DNA of 64,000 nt, from NCBI GenBank assembly GCA_028023455.1, contig JAQFVV010006336.1, forward strand, positions 1,134,224 to 1,198,223. Reading direction: 5' to 3'. This stretch comes from Epiperipatus broadwayi (taxonomy: Eukaryota; Onychophora; Udeonychophora; Euonychophora; Peripatidae). Both the position numbers and the translations under genes were made by a program. Shown in pieces: positions 1 to 11,334 of this stretch (positions are counted from its first letter, which is position 1; each line of letters begins with the position of its first letter). The notes beneath the pieces were generated by a model, which had not been told where the DNA came from, made no database searches, and was given only the letters and a program-made list of their open reading frames with translations.

Positions 1-3000
1 GTAACAATTGAAATTTTTTACCTTTATTATTACTATAACTTCTTGCTTTGCTGACTCTATAATTGCTATCATTTCAGATATTTCTGTCTTTTTAATGAGA
101 AATATGAGCATCTAGTTTGTGAGACAAACTACTTTTAAATAATTTTTTACCTCACATTTGCGGAGAGCAAAGAAAGAGTTCTAGAGTTGATGTTTAAACA
201 TGCAGTTACCTGCTTCTGTGCAAAATTAAAACTAGCAAATTCATTTAAATTAAAAAAAAATAAAGACTATTGTATAAAGTTTGATTCATATATAAAATAA
301 AAAAGTATCAGTTAATATTTGATTATATTTTTTTAATTAAAGAAATTAATTTAAAGTTCTTTATTAATATATAATAATAATAAAGTTTTTTTTACATAGA
401 AAGTCTAAAAAGATATATTACAAATCAACTTATAATATCCACCTATTATAGTTTTCTAGATTAAATCTATTACTGCATTTAAGATGCGTTTGTCTATTCA
501 CAAAATAAACATCTGCAGGATATTATTAAATGATTTGTAATTATTTCTGAGAAATGATCAAGAGATGTCTGAAATAAAGACCATTTGAATAATATAGATG
601 TTCCATCACCTGACTTGAATTTGAAGTTTTTATTAATATGAGATATTGAACTTTTTCTGTTTTTATTCAAATAATGTAAATTCTGCTTTTTTTAGAAGAA
701 ATTCTTATATAAAGTATTAACTTTTATACATAAGACATCTTTTAAAACTATTTTATGGGTATAATTAGATTGTAATACGAGTTAAAGGAAAGTTGCATTA
801 TTATCAGTTTATATAATTTGTTTGTTATTAATTTAATTTAAGGAATAAAATCTTTAAATCTTTTTATTTAATAAATAAAATTAAAAGAAAGTAATCAAAA
901 TATTTTTAATAAATATATATTTTGACAAATTAGTTGCAGATTTAAAAAACAAAAATCGATAAAAGTTTTAATAAATTATGTAAGCATAATAAAACAAATT
1001 CGTTAATAGTGAAAATTAAATTAATTATTTATCCCATTTAATACTGCATTCTATCAAAAATTATCAGTATGGTATTGATTTCTCTATCAGAACTTATATT
1101 ATATAACTCAATAAAATAAAAAATCAGCTGTCTTAATGTTGAAATTATTGATTATCTTATTAGTTGTATTTAGAAATATCCTGTTTTTAAAATATTCAAA
1201 GAATTTAAAATCTCACCTGATAAATATCTTTTATTGATTTGCAAAAGTTTTACTTAGATTTGATTACAAACTCTTAGAAATCTCGTAGAGATATTTTTAA
1301 TATAAAGAAAAGTGAATTCTTATATTTTTTTTAAAAGAAATTGAAGTATGATCGCTGATATATGTAATACTTTCATTATAATCTTTCATAAATTACTTTT
1401 AAACCCATTAGATTTAAATAACAATAAATAAATAAAAAAAAGAATCTATAATCTATTGACATTTTCAATGAAATAACGCTATCTTAAAAAAAAGAAGAGG
1501 GGGGTATTGGAGATTAAAAATATTAAAAAAAAAAACGCTCTTAGAGTAGAAAGAGATGTCTTCTAATTGACTATTTTGGTAAAAAGCTTACATTTCTATT
1601 GTTTACCTTTGATTTTTACTGTTCAATATATATATATTTTATAAAAGCAATATCCCTAGAGTTTGTTAATAATTTAATAAGAAACCAAGAAGAATACGGA
1701 TAGGTAAGATGCCATTAAAACTTCAACCGCCATAATCTTTCAAATGCCTGAAAAACTTATCTTCCAATGTAGACAATACATTATTATACCTTATAATAGT
1801 CAACAAAACTATTTATTCTTCAACAAATGTTTTAGAAATTATCTCCAACTTGATTAAATGATTCTCTCTCAGTTTTTTATAATGGTTTGTCAACATTAAT
1901 ACATGCGTTTTTTTATGTTCATAGTGTAAAGATTCTATATTTTTTTCTAAATTATTATTTAAAAATATTTTCTCTAAGTATATTAAAATTTATAAAAGGC
2001 AATTATTTAAAACTAAGATTTACACAAGTAAAATTTTATTTATATAGCAAATATTTTTAAAGATTTGTTACTTTTTTCAATTATATTCAGATTATTTCTA
2101 AAATTAATGATTATACTGGCTTATTCTTCTTCCTCATTATTATTTTCATCTCCATCAATCAATTGCTGATTAGTACTTGTCTAAATTTAATCCAATTCCA
2201 TTGATCCACATTACTTCTGCAAACAATTTTATCTGTTATTTTGGTATTAGTCCTGTTGTGATGTATTACTCCAATGACATATTACTTACTCTAAGTTTGT
2301 AATGTTTAAGATAATGTCTCCTAGTAATATGCTGACAAACTTAATTGATAAAATTTGTCCACAGATACTGTGCAGGTGTTATTTTCAATATATCGCAAAA
2401 CTTAGAATAATACATCACTGATAGCATGTGTAACATGAGAAAAATAATGGATATATATATATGTTAATTATGGAAAAAAGCAAAAAGACATTATAAAATT
2501 AAACAAAGAGGTACTTATGAGTTGTGCATTTATTGGATGATACTGCATGTCCCTAAAAACATCCCCCCTCCCTGCATATTGCAGCACTATGTGCCATCAT
2601 AAACTGCATGTTTTTTTCTAAAAAAGAAAAGAAAATAGTGAATAGTAATTTTAAGATAGTAAAATGTAACATTAAGGTAATATTTTAAAAATTATTAAAA
2701 AAAATATTTCTGATTGTAAAGAAAAAAAAAATTAAGATTTTAAAACATTTAGCAAAAATAAATAAAACATAAATATAACATTGTTTAACTAAAAATATAT
2801 TTTTAAATTAAAAAAAAAACATACAAATGACAAGAGTCACTGTGGCAGACTAAACTGTGAGATGTATTCTAAAATAAAAAACAATTCTCTGAAAAACATC
2901 TTAGTAAAATGATCACAGGGTTAGAATGGACATGATAGCACAAAAGACAGTGATAGCACAAAATCTTATGCAGCACATTTTTTTAATCTTCCAAGTCACC

Positions 3001-3430
3001 ACATACTTATCTTAATCATTGACATGGGTTAGCCATGCCAGTATTTTGGTTGCCATGACATTGTTAACTTAAACATTGAATAAATATTAACAGATGGAAA
3101 TGTTATCAGAGTGATACATCATAGCAGGACTAATATTAAAGTACCCTTTATCTTATACATACACTTCATACATGGTCTTTTGTATGTGAGACTCCTATAA
3201 TCTAGTTCAAGACTTTAATTTTCTATTATTCATCAACTTTTTTAACAATATGTTTAGACCAATTCCATTTCAGCTTCTTAATGCTTACTTAATAATACAA
3301 ATTTGATCCAATAGCTTGCACAATTTAAATGGTTTGTCCAATATGTTTGTTTGATTAGATTTTAACATCATTTGTACATCAAATTATGGGGAATTTAAAT
3401 AATTATTTAATTAACAATACTCTTGACCAA
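1..3430. other. AT-rich DNA without a recognisable gene
   Basis: I see no gene here on either strand. Frames are closed by frequent stops and nothing resembles a protein family. Minor points only: a short direct repeat of about 15 bases (tgatagcacaaaa) at about 2934-2963, a C-rich stretch near 2561-2572, and a short (TA)n at about 2452-2462. Composition is typical of the whole window. Confidence 0.7.
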
Positions 3431-3439
3431 TCCTCTCTC

Positions 3440-4350
3440 ATGTACAGGAGTTTATTTAGCTGCTTGGATCCATCTTTATGTGTTGATAAATAACAAATCC
3501 CACCATGCTTGAGCCACACCTTACAAATGGCTGCAATCTATTGCCAGTTTTGCCTCCTCAGACATTGCATTAATATTGAAGTACAGGTCTAAACTTTTTA
3601 TGTATTCAGTAGGTGCTCCATTAGAGACTCCTGAAAATGTTCTTATCTTGATAGATTGGTTCACAATTCCTGTCATATAGTTGTCTATTGACACTTCTTG
3701 GTTAATTTTTTTACCATTCTCATCTCAAATTTTCTTTGGGATGGTTTCTATTCCCTCCTTTACTGGCAATAGACAGCTGCTTTTTATCTTCAGCTCTCTC
3801 TCTCACTTGGGTAGTCAAGCTGTCCATATGCTCCTGTATGGATTCTTGGATTCTTTCTATTCTCAGATCCATGGCTTCACAAATTGGTGTCATCTTGACC
3901 TCTTGTTCAATTAAAAACTCTTTAACTTCATCCACAATCTTTTCTTTAATTTTTAATATTTGATCCTTTATCTGTTTGACTATTTGTTCAAACTTTTCAT
4001 TTTTACTTTCCATTGCTTCTGTAATTTTTTTTTCTATTTTTCAGTTTGCTTTTTATCTTTTTCTCTTTGTTCATCTCTTTTTCTGATACGTTTTTCTCTT
4101 TGTTCCTCTCTTTTTTATCTTCTTCTCTTTGTTCCTTTTTTTCTGTTAACTTCTCTTTTTTATTACCTTCTTTCATCATTTCCATTATCTGGACTAACAT
4201 AGAAGTCTTCTCTGTTTTTTGTGCTTCTTCCACTTGTTGCTGACCAGCTTCTTTTGGATTATTATTTTCTTGCTTTTGTTCTTCCAGAGAAAGATTATTC
4301 TCAGTTTCTGTGTTCTTCATCTTTTTTCTTTTTGCTTTGCTTATCATCTA
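3440..4350 (-). pseudogene. Relic of a retrotransposon gag gene
   Basis: Two open stretches on the minus strand, about 4347-4003 and 4013-3720, overlap in different frames and read as one protein broken by a frameshift. The first part is Glu/Lys/Gln-rich and predicted coiled coil (for example VEEAQKTEKTSMLVQIMEMM). The second continues the coiled coil (KFEQIVKQIKDQILKIKEKI, then RIERIQESIQEHMDSL). Further downstream, across more frame breaks, the minus strand reads FSGVSNGAPTEYIKSLDLYF near 3635-3575 and GVAQAWWDLLF near 3520-3490. The order coiled coil, FSG...Y, then A-x-x-WW is the pattern of LTR-retrotransposon gag proteins (retrotrans_gag type). No zinc knuckle, protease or polymerase was found after it, so this is a 3'-truncated, inactive copy. 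The gag assignment is by pattern recognition; the clade (Ty3-like or other) is not resolved. Confidence 0.65.
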
Positions 4351-4559
4351 TTTAAACTACAATTTGTTTCTTTGTTATATTTACTCTTTGACAACTTTTT
4401 ACTATTGACTTTTTTTCATTTATTAAGCTTTTCTCTCTCTCTCTCTCTACACCATAGTTCAGCTTAGTTTTCTTTCTCATGCCTGTTTTATTCTTATTTA
4501 CCATTTACTTTATTTAGCTCTCTTAATTTCCCCCCTTTTCTCTTTTTTCATTTTATATC

Positions 4560-4960
4560 CCCACACCATGTGCACTGTTCACATCCACAGAATCATAATT
4601 GCATTTGCCTTACACATTTTTGTTCCACTGTTTTCTTCTTCTATGTCTATAGGCAGACTGGCTAAATCAGGTCTCCGGATGTACCAAACAACTCCTCTTA
4701 TGGTTGATTTTATTTCCTGATAAGCATATTGCTGGAACAAACTATCGATTGGTATTCCCCAATGCTGACATCACCCCTCCTACAACATTATTTTCTGCTC
4801 ATCAGAGGATGTAGTGTCGTAGAAACTGGAAACATCTAGAAATTTATTGTTTGTTTCCCCAAATGGGACCATTCAAGTTTCATATCACTACAACCTTACT
4901 CACCCATGTGAAGTTATTCCAGACATAGCTCAGGTGACATGAGATTATTGTGAACCAGTG
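4560..4960 (-). mobile_element. Possible LTR or leader upstream of the gag relic
   Basis: This stretch is clearly less AT-rich than its surroundings and lies upstream of the gag relic in the same (minus) orientation. Read on the minus strand, a TGTTGTAGGAGGGGTGATGTCAGC-like start lies near 4789-4768 and is followed by about 150 bases before the gag leader. This is where a 5' LTR and primer-binding site would be expected. I could not identify a CA end, a tRNA-complementary site or a second LTR copy in the window, so the call is inference from position and composition. Confidence 0.25.
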
Positions 4961-5197
4961 CATTAATTGATGAATGATGTGAATTGAAATTGAAAAGAGA
5001 TATTATTTATTTTTGAAACAATAACTTCATTTAACAATAATATTGGGTATAAAGTTCTTAAAGAAAAAGAAGAAGTTTGTTGACAGTCTCTATTCTGACT
5101 GTCTTCATATCCATGTGCACATTATAGAGGTTCCCTGATCCTTCCTAAATAGGAATTGTCCTTCTTGGTTTGAAGTTCTCTCATCTGCATAGATACA

Positions 5198-5478
5198 TAT
5201 CCATGTGTATAAAAGTATGTTTTCATCCAGGCATATAGAAGTATTTGTTTTATCCAGGTATACAGAAGTATTTGTTTTTATTAAGATATCTAGAAGTATT
5301 TGTTTTATCCAGGTATCTAGAAACACTTTATTCTATCCAGGTATACAGAAACATTTGTTTTATCCAAGCATATAGAAGCAATTAATTCTATCCAGATATA
5401 TGGAAGTGTTTGTTTTATCTAGGTATATAGAAGTCTTTGTTTTTATCCAGGTATCTAGAAGCATTTCTATTTTATTTC
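5198..5478. repeat. Minisatellite, about 28-bp unit, roughly ten copies
   Basis: Successive degenerate copies of a unit of 25-30 bases run through this stretch; the core is tccaggtatctagaagtatt followed by tgtttta. Copies differ by substitutions (tatcta, tataca, catata in the middle) and by one or two T residues, so the array is old or was never homogenised. Open frames crossing it on both strands are by-products of the repeat and not genes. Confidence 0.85.
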
Positions 5479-5481
5479 ATA

Positions 5482-5740
5482 TATTATACAGGTGTGTCTT
5501 TGAATCACTTACTCATCATATAAGTTTGGTTTTGAGTCATTATGTGGAAGTATTTTATTTTCATTTAACATATTCAGATGTGAGTTTGTACCACTTACTC
5601 ATCATATCAGTGCAGTTTGGAGACATTATTTGGAAGTATTTTATTATTTAAAATATTATATAGGTGTGGGTTTGAACCAATTACTCATCATAACGGTGCG
5701 GTTTGGAGTCATTATTTGGAAGTATTTTATTATTTATTAA
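5482..5740. repeat. Tandem repeat, 86-bp unit, three copies
   Basis: The word actcatcata recurs at 5511, 5597 and (as actcatcata with a following change) 5683, giving an exact 86-base period. Each unit contains caggtgtg-like sequence, a gaatcacttactcat-like segment, a ttggagtcattat segment and ends ggaagtattttatt. The array directly abuts the 28-bp minisatellite and both share the gaagtatttt motif at the unit end. Open frames here (for example around 5400-5958) are repeat artefacts. Confidence 0.85.
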
Positions 5741-5744
5741 TTCA

Positions 5745-6300
5745 CATCTACTATTTATGCAGGTATGTGGATATGTATTCATTATTATTTGTGTATGTAA
5801 TATATCAATTTTTAATTAATTTCTTATTCACTTATATAAACATTTCCTTAATTTATGTGTGTGTGGATTCAGATTTAATTTATTCTATTAAAGCATTTCA
5901 TAAAATAATAAATGTCATTTTTATTATCAATAATTTCATTTACATAGATACAAATTAGTATGAATTTCAATATAGAATTATTTTCAAATTAGCAAAATCA
6001 TTTTTGCGTCTTCAGTTCATCTTTTAATAATGCATGGATCATCTTATTACTCCAGAATGCTCCACATAAAAATTAGTTATTTAAAATAAACATTTTTATT
6101 TTGCATTATTTCAATGACATTTCATTAAATCATAAATTATTTTAATAATGCATCTTACAAAATATTTTCCATTCATCTATTACTCCAATGCATTCCAGTT
6201 TTAAATATTTCCTTTTGTATTACAATCAATCAATTTAAAAAATAACATTTCATTATTTTATAATTTAACTTAATAAATATGATTAACAAAATATTTTTAA
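5745..6300. other. AT-rich DNA, no gene seen
   Basis: Nothing recognisable on either strand. The stretch consists of T-rich, stop-dense sequence following the tandem repeats. Confidence 0.6.
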
Positions 6301-6850
6301 GTGTTATAAAGGCCTACAAGTCTCCTTACCCAAACCTTCATCTGCTGGTGGTTCTTCATAAATTTTCCAATTAATAAGGGATATTCTGAGAGCTTAAGGA
6401 GTCAATGGTCAGTTCACAGGCCTTGTTTTTATTTTACTTCATTGCTAAATAGGTGACAGAGGAAAGAGAAAAGCTGTTTTCAAATTTAGCCAGACATTTG
6501 AAGATATTCCATTTCACAAATCTGTTTCTTTATTCTTTAATAGTTATAGGTTTTTTGTATTACTCATGGTGCTCTAAGCTTTGTTGAGCCAGTATTCATA
6601 TAATCTGGATTTCACTATATGTCTGCTACAAAATCTCCTTAAGCAATCTCTACTCTCCTATTTATCTTCTCATGCTTTTCTTATCAATTCTCCTTTGGAT
6701 CAATCTAGCACCAATTACATAGGTGATGATGATCTTTCTCTGAGGCCCATGTGTTTATTTGCATTATTATTGGCCATCTATGTTTAGTGGCAACAAAGTC
6801 TAATAACACTTATTTGATGTTTTTGAAAAAAAAAACATCTCTTGATCTTT
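6300..6850. other. Less AT-rich stretch, possible decayed coding relic
   Basis: Composition rises in G+C relative to both flanks, and the minus strand gives short open stretches such as YEEPPADEGLGKE (about 6360-6325) and LIQRRIDKKSMRR (about 6707-6669), separated by stops and frame changes. A plus-strand open frame of 68 codons at 6581-6787 has no family signature. I cannot assign a family. It may be the remains of a transposable element or simply a less AT-rich spacer. Confidence 0.25.
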
Positions 6851-8155
6851 TATGCCTACAGCAATCTTTTTTAATTAGGTGTTAATTATAATCTTCTTTT
6901 TCTTAATTTGAAAATATTAGACTTTTCCAATAATGCTACTTTTAGAATGATAATTTTAATATTTTAAAATATTGATTTTAAATTGCTGTCACTTTTTCAT
7001 TTCTTTTTTGAAATTTTATTTATTGAAAACTGCCTCGTCTTTTTATTTTAATCTCAACAATTTTTAAAATGGGGGAGGGGCTTCAAATTATATATGTAAA
7101 ACAACATATCTGTTTCAATTGATTTCCACAAAAAAAAAATGTGTATAAAATTTACATACCAAAATCTAAGTATACAAAATATCACATGTGTAAGAAAAGT
7201 TACTATATATTACCATTAAATTTCAAATATAAGAAAAAATACATTATTGGCTAACATATTAAATTATAAACAAGAATTAATAGAACATAATATTAATAAT
7301 CTATTAGGAAATGAAGTAATTCAACGAGGTAACAGTCCCTAAATTCATGTTTATACTATGTTTTGGAGAATTTAATTTTATAACTAAAATTTAAAAAAAA
7401 ACTTTTTTCTCTTTCTTGTAAAGTAAATGTTCTATAATTGAATTATTAATTGAGTGATTTGGCAAACTAGAGTGTTTGGATATTGATCTGTATTCATTTT
7501 TATGCAAAATGTCAAATCTATAGTTAGTTATTTTAATATGTAGGATGTTTTCCATAGTGGTCCAAGCATTATTACATTTTAATAAATAGATTAAGTTTAC
7601 ATTTTTGCAATTGACATAGTTGGGAATATATTATTTAAAACCATTAATGAGAGATGCCTTTGATTCATTCATGTATAGGTAATATGAATGTATGTAAATA
7701 AAAAAACAATCTTTTGATGACTTAAAATTAATATTTAAATTTATTTTGATAAATCTATCCTTAAATTTGTAAATGTAAAATATCCTAAAACATTTTTGAG
7801 TAAGGTAATAGTAAATTTAATAGAAGTTGAGATAAAACAGCTTCTCTTCAGTACCCAATGTTATATATTTTAGAAAACAATACAATTTGACAATCCATGG
7901 AATTTAATATGTTTAAATGTTTGGGAGTATGTTGTTAATATTGGGTAAATTTTATTAAAAGTAAAGTCTAATAGTGAAATTTCTAATTAGCTACTTTTTT
8001 TTCTTAGAGTTCTTCTATCTCAGCATCTAAAGACTTGACTGTTGCCTTATCCAAAAAAGATTTAAGATATTTCATATTCTTTAATTTTTTAAAATTGATT
8101 ATTTATGATAGACTTTAAATGCTTAGGATGGTTATTCTGAAAATATATAGATAAC
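6851..8155. other. AT-rich DNA, no gene seen
   Basis: No coding signal or structured repeat was found. A short purine run (gggggagggg) sits at about 7071-7080, otherwise unremarkable. Confidence 0.6.
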
Positions 8156-8244
8156 TCTGGCTTGTTTTATATATATATATTCTAAGAATTTTATTATAAT
8201 CTGGCTTGTTTTATATATATATATTCTAAGAATTTTATTATAAT
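8156..8244. repeat. Perfect tandem duplication of a 44-bp unit
   Basis: The segment beginning tctggcttgttttat, running through a (TA)n core and ending attttattataa, is present twice back to back with a 44-base period (ctgg at 8157 and again at 8201). The copies look identical, so the duplication is recent compared with the surrounding decayed repeats. Confidence 0.9.
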
Positions 8245-10144
8245 AAATAATTTCATCATCAAACAAATGGGCTATAGTTTTAGAAAACATTGTAAATTTT
8301 ATATTTTTATTAAATAGTTTATATAATCTAATAAAATATAAAATTCCTTCTAATTATACAGTCATATCAGAAATATATTATTTATATATCTAAACCAGAT
8401 GTCAGATTTAAACCTAGCCTTTTTAAGTGTAGAGGATTCCAGTTAGGCTCCAAAATGATGGTATAATTTGGTGTTATTTTTGTGCCAATGCAGTATTTTA
8501 TTTTGTAAATAATATACAATATTAAAAATAAAATAATTATTTCTTAAGAGTAAATATAATAATTCTGTATAGTTGTAATATTATAGTGATTATATTTTCT
8601 ATCAGTGTAAAGTAGATTTAATATCATCAATTCCATTACTATAATGTATATTTATGTAGAGATGTGATGTCTAAAGTAGTTGAGAATTTGTTTTCTAAAA
8701 TGGAAAAAAAGTGCTATTTTTAACATAAGAACTGAATAACAGTGGAATATCAATATATATAAAGCTATCAGCAAATACTGAAATATTTTTCTATAGGATA
8801 AACAATGTTTACTACAATAGACTACCAGAGCATTCTGATTTGTGGACTTTGGGTAAAATATAATGTACTAATGATATTTATGGTTGGTAATAAAATTATG
8901 TATATTCTGATTAAAGAGACCTCTCAACTTCATATCTCTCAGGTTGGAAAGTACATTTTGAAGCACTTAGCTACATTTATAATTATTTTCATTTTCCTTT
9001 ATCAGATGGTTTTTAATAATGTTCTCCCTTTTTAAAATTACATGTAAAGCATATTTTTTTATTTAATATTATTTTTATCTTTATTATATTGCATAAATCT
9101 AATTGCTTTAATGATTTCATTATAAACATTATCAATGTATATATCAAACAAAATTTTTCTTTGAAATGGAGATATCCAATCAGATCATATTTTACTAGTG
9201 ATATTATATGTTTGATTTCCAAAAAATTATCATAATTTGAGTAACCTACAATAATTGTCTTAATAAATTTTAAAACCATTTCTTTGGCAATATGATTACA
9301 TAGTTAGAGTACAAGAATAAATCTTTATTTAATAATGAACATTTTATGACACTAAATATTATGCTAGATAAATTAATAACACTGTTATCTTTTTTTTAAA
9401 ACTAAATCAAAAGATGTCTTGATAATATTATTAAAATAATATTCAGAAGCATGTAAATGTTTAGTAATAAGAATGTTGCGATTTACAGCAATAAAAGACT
9501 TAGATTCGATGATAACTTTGTACCACTACTTAAATATGATGCAATTGGAAGGGCAATATCAGTATCAAAAATTACTATTTATATTATTCTAAGTGTGTAT
9601 ACATTTAGCGATAATAATATTTTCAAAACGTTTATGAATTTCAGAACAATTTTATTGCTTATTTAAAAATTCACCTTGATTTGTTAGAAAATCTTTTCAC
9701 ATTTTTGAACATTTTACAATAAAGTAAAAATAGACTAAACACTTTAATCAGTCAGATCATTCAAGGGTAGCCATATTACAAAACAAATGTTCATCCCAAA
9801 AGAGAGAGAAAATAAAAAAAAAAAGGTTTTTTTTATTATAAATATAATACCTTACACTAACATGGAATGAATATAAACATATAGTATTAAATTCTTCAAT
9901 TACTTAGTTTTCTAATACCCTATTTTTGATTATTTTTTATTTTGATAATTTTTCATTAATTATTGTTTATTATCTAATATGTTATCTAATAATGCATTTT
10001 TTATATTTGAGAGACTTAATATGAATTCATAGTAATTTTTGTGCTCATATAATTTTTTTAGTAAATATATATTTTTTGCACAGACATATATATTTTGTAT
10101 ATTTTTAAAATTAATAAATTAATTAACTTTTAACAAAAGTCTTT
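8245..10144. other. AT-rich DNA, no gene seen
   Basis: Open frames of 65-90 codons occur (8805-9035 +, 9279-9013 -, 9457-9666 +), but their composition is what stop-poor AT-rich DNA gives by chance and none shows a recognisable motif, signal peptide or splice context. I do not call them genes. Confidence 0.6.
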
Positions 10145-10318
10145 TTCGAACTCAGACTTTCACACGACCCACTCGCTACTCTCAGTGTTATATCATACTG
10201 CTGACCCATCTGATTACACACATGTTGAAACGATCTTTTCAACATGTGTGTGATCAGATGAGTCAGCAATTTGAGATGGCATTGAGAGTAGTGGGTCGTG
10301 TGAAAGTCTGAATTCGAA
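10145..10318. repeat. 174-bp near-perfect hairpin (foldback, MITE-like)
   Basis: The left arm 10145-10230 and right arm 10237-10318 are reverse complements with few mismatches, separated by only about 6 bases (10231-10236). The innermost stem pairs catgttgaaa with tttcaacatg, and the outermost includes agactttcacacgaccc pairing with gggtcgtgtgaaagtct. The arms are notably less AT-rich than the flanks. I saw no convincing target-site duplication, and no second copy elsewhere in the window. A 67-codon open frame on the minus strand across it is an artefact of the palindrome. Confidence 0.9.
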
Positions 10319-11334
10319 TTCCGCATATATTACATATATAAATGCAGGTTTAAGCCTGTACAATGTATCAAAAATGTTTTTCTAAATTTTATTCAAGTTT
10401 TGAAAAAAAAAAGTGAGATATGTTCATTTTCGGCACGTAGAATTGAAAATGAGCTTACTAATTAAAAAGTTTTGTTTAAAAATTTTGTAATGATTTGATA
10501 AAATAATTAAGATTTTTTGAAAGAAAATTAAAAAAATATTTATTACAATAGATTAGCATTTAATTGATTAAACTCTCTCTTAATTAAAAATATTATTACC
10601 AAATAAGAATTTTTATGCTTTACATAAAAAATATAATTTTTAACGTTCAATTTTTGTATAACATCATTTATTTGTATTTTGTGATGAAAACCAGTCGTCT
10701 GAGAATGATATTAAAGCAGCTGTGAGGACAAACACTTGTATTTAAATGCATAACCGAGCTTACTAATACTGAAAGGAAACCTTTTAATTTCTTTTTAAAA
10801 CCTTAAAAATGAAGCAAGGAAAATGTTTAATATACTTGCCATATGTTTTTGTTATGGCACCTCTTATGTCTATGTGATTACTTATATAGTAAAAACCATC
10901 GGTAGACTTTTCATCAATATGCACCAAGCCACGTGAATAATTTACTGGTCTTCTACATTTCTGATTTCAAGATCAAGAAATATCACAAATTTGTTTCTCA
11001 CTTGTTTTATAGTTCTTAACTAAAATATCAGTTGAGATTTCTTGAAGGTAGGATGAATGTGCTTGTGAATGATCTGTTTTAGATATTTATAATCACTACA
11101 AATATAATTAACATATGATCCTTATTCCTAGGATACTGTAAATATATTAGCAGTCTACTTGTTAGTGACTGAAAGCTGATGTTTCTAAGAATCTTCTAAT
11201 TGTAGACTCAGACTTCCATTTGATGACAACCTGCTATTTAGCTTTTACAACTGTATCACTTTTAAGTAAAGAAAGGTTGCACAAATTAGAAAAAAATATC
11301 TAATATTAAATGGCACATTGATTTCATTGTATAA
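10319..11334. other. AT-rich DNA upstream of the RTE relic, no gene seen
   Basis: No convincing coding sequence. A lost 5' part of the following RTE element could lie here, but no endonuclease N-terminal motif was found before about 11500. Confidence 0.5.

Noticed and set aside
5400-5958. Two overlapping plus-strand frames of 83 and 113 codons
   Set aside because: They run through the 28-bp and 86-bp tandem repeats; codon pattern follows the repeat period.
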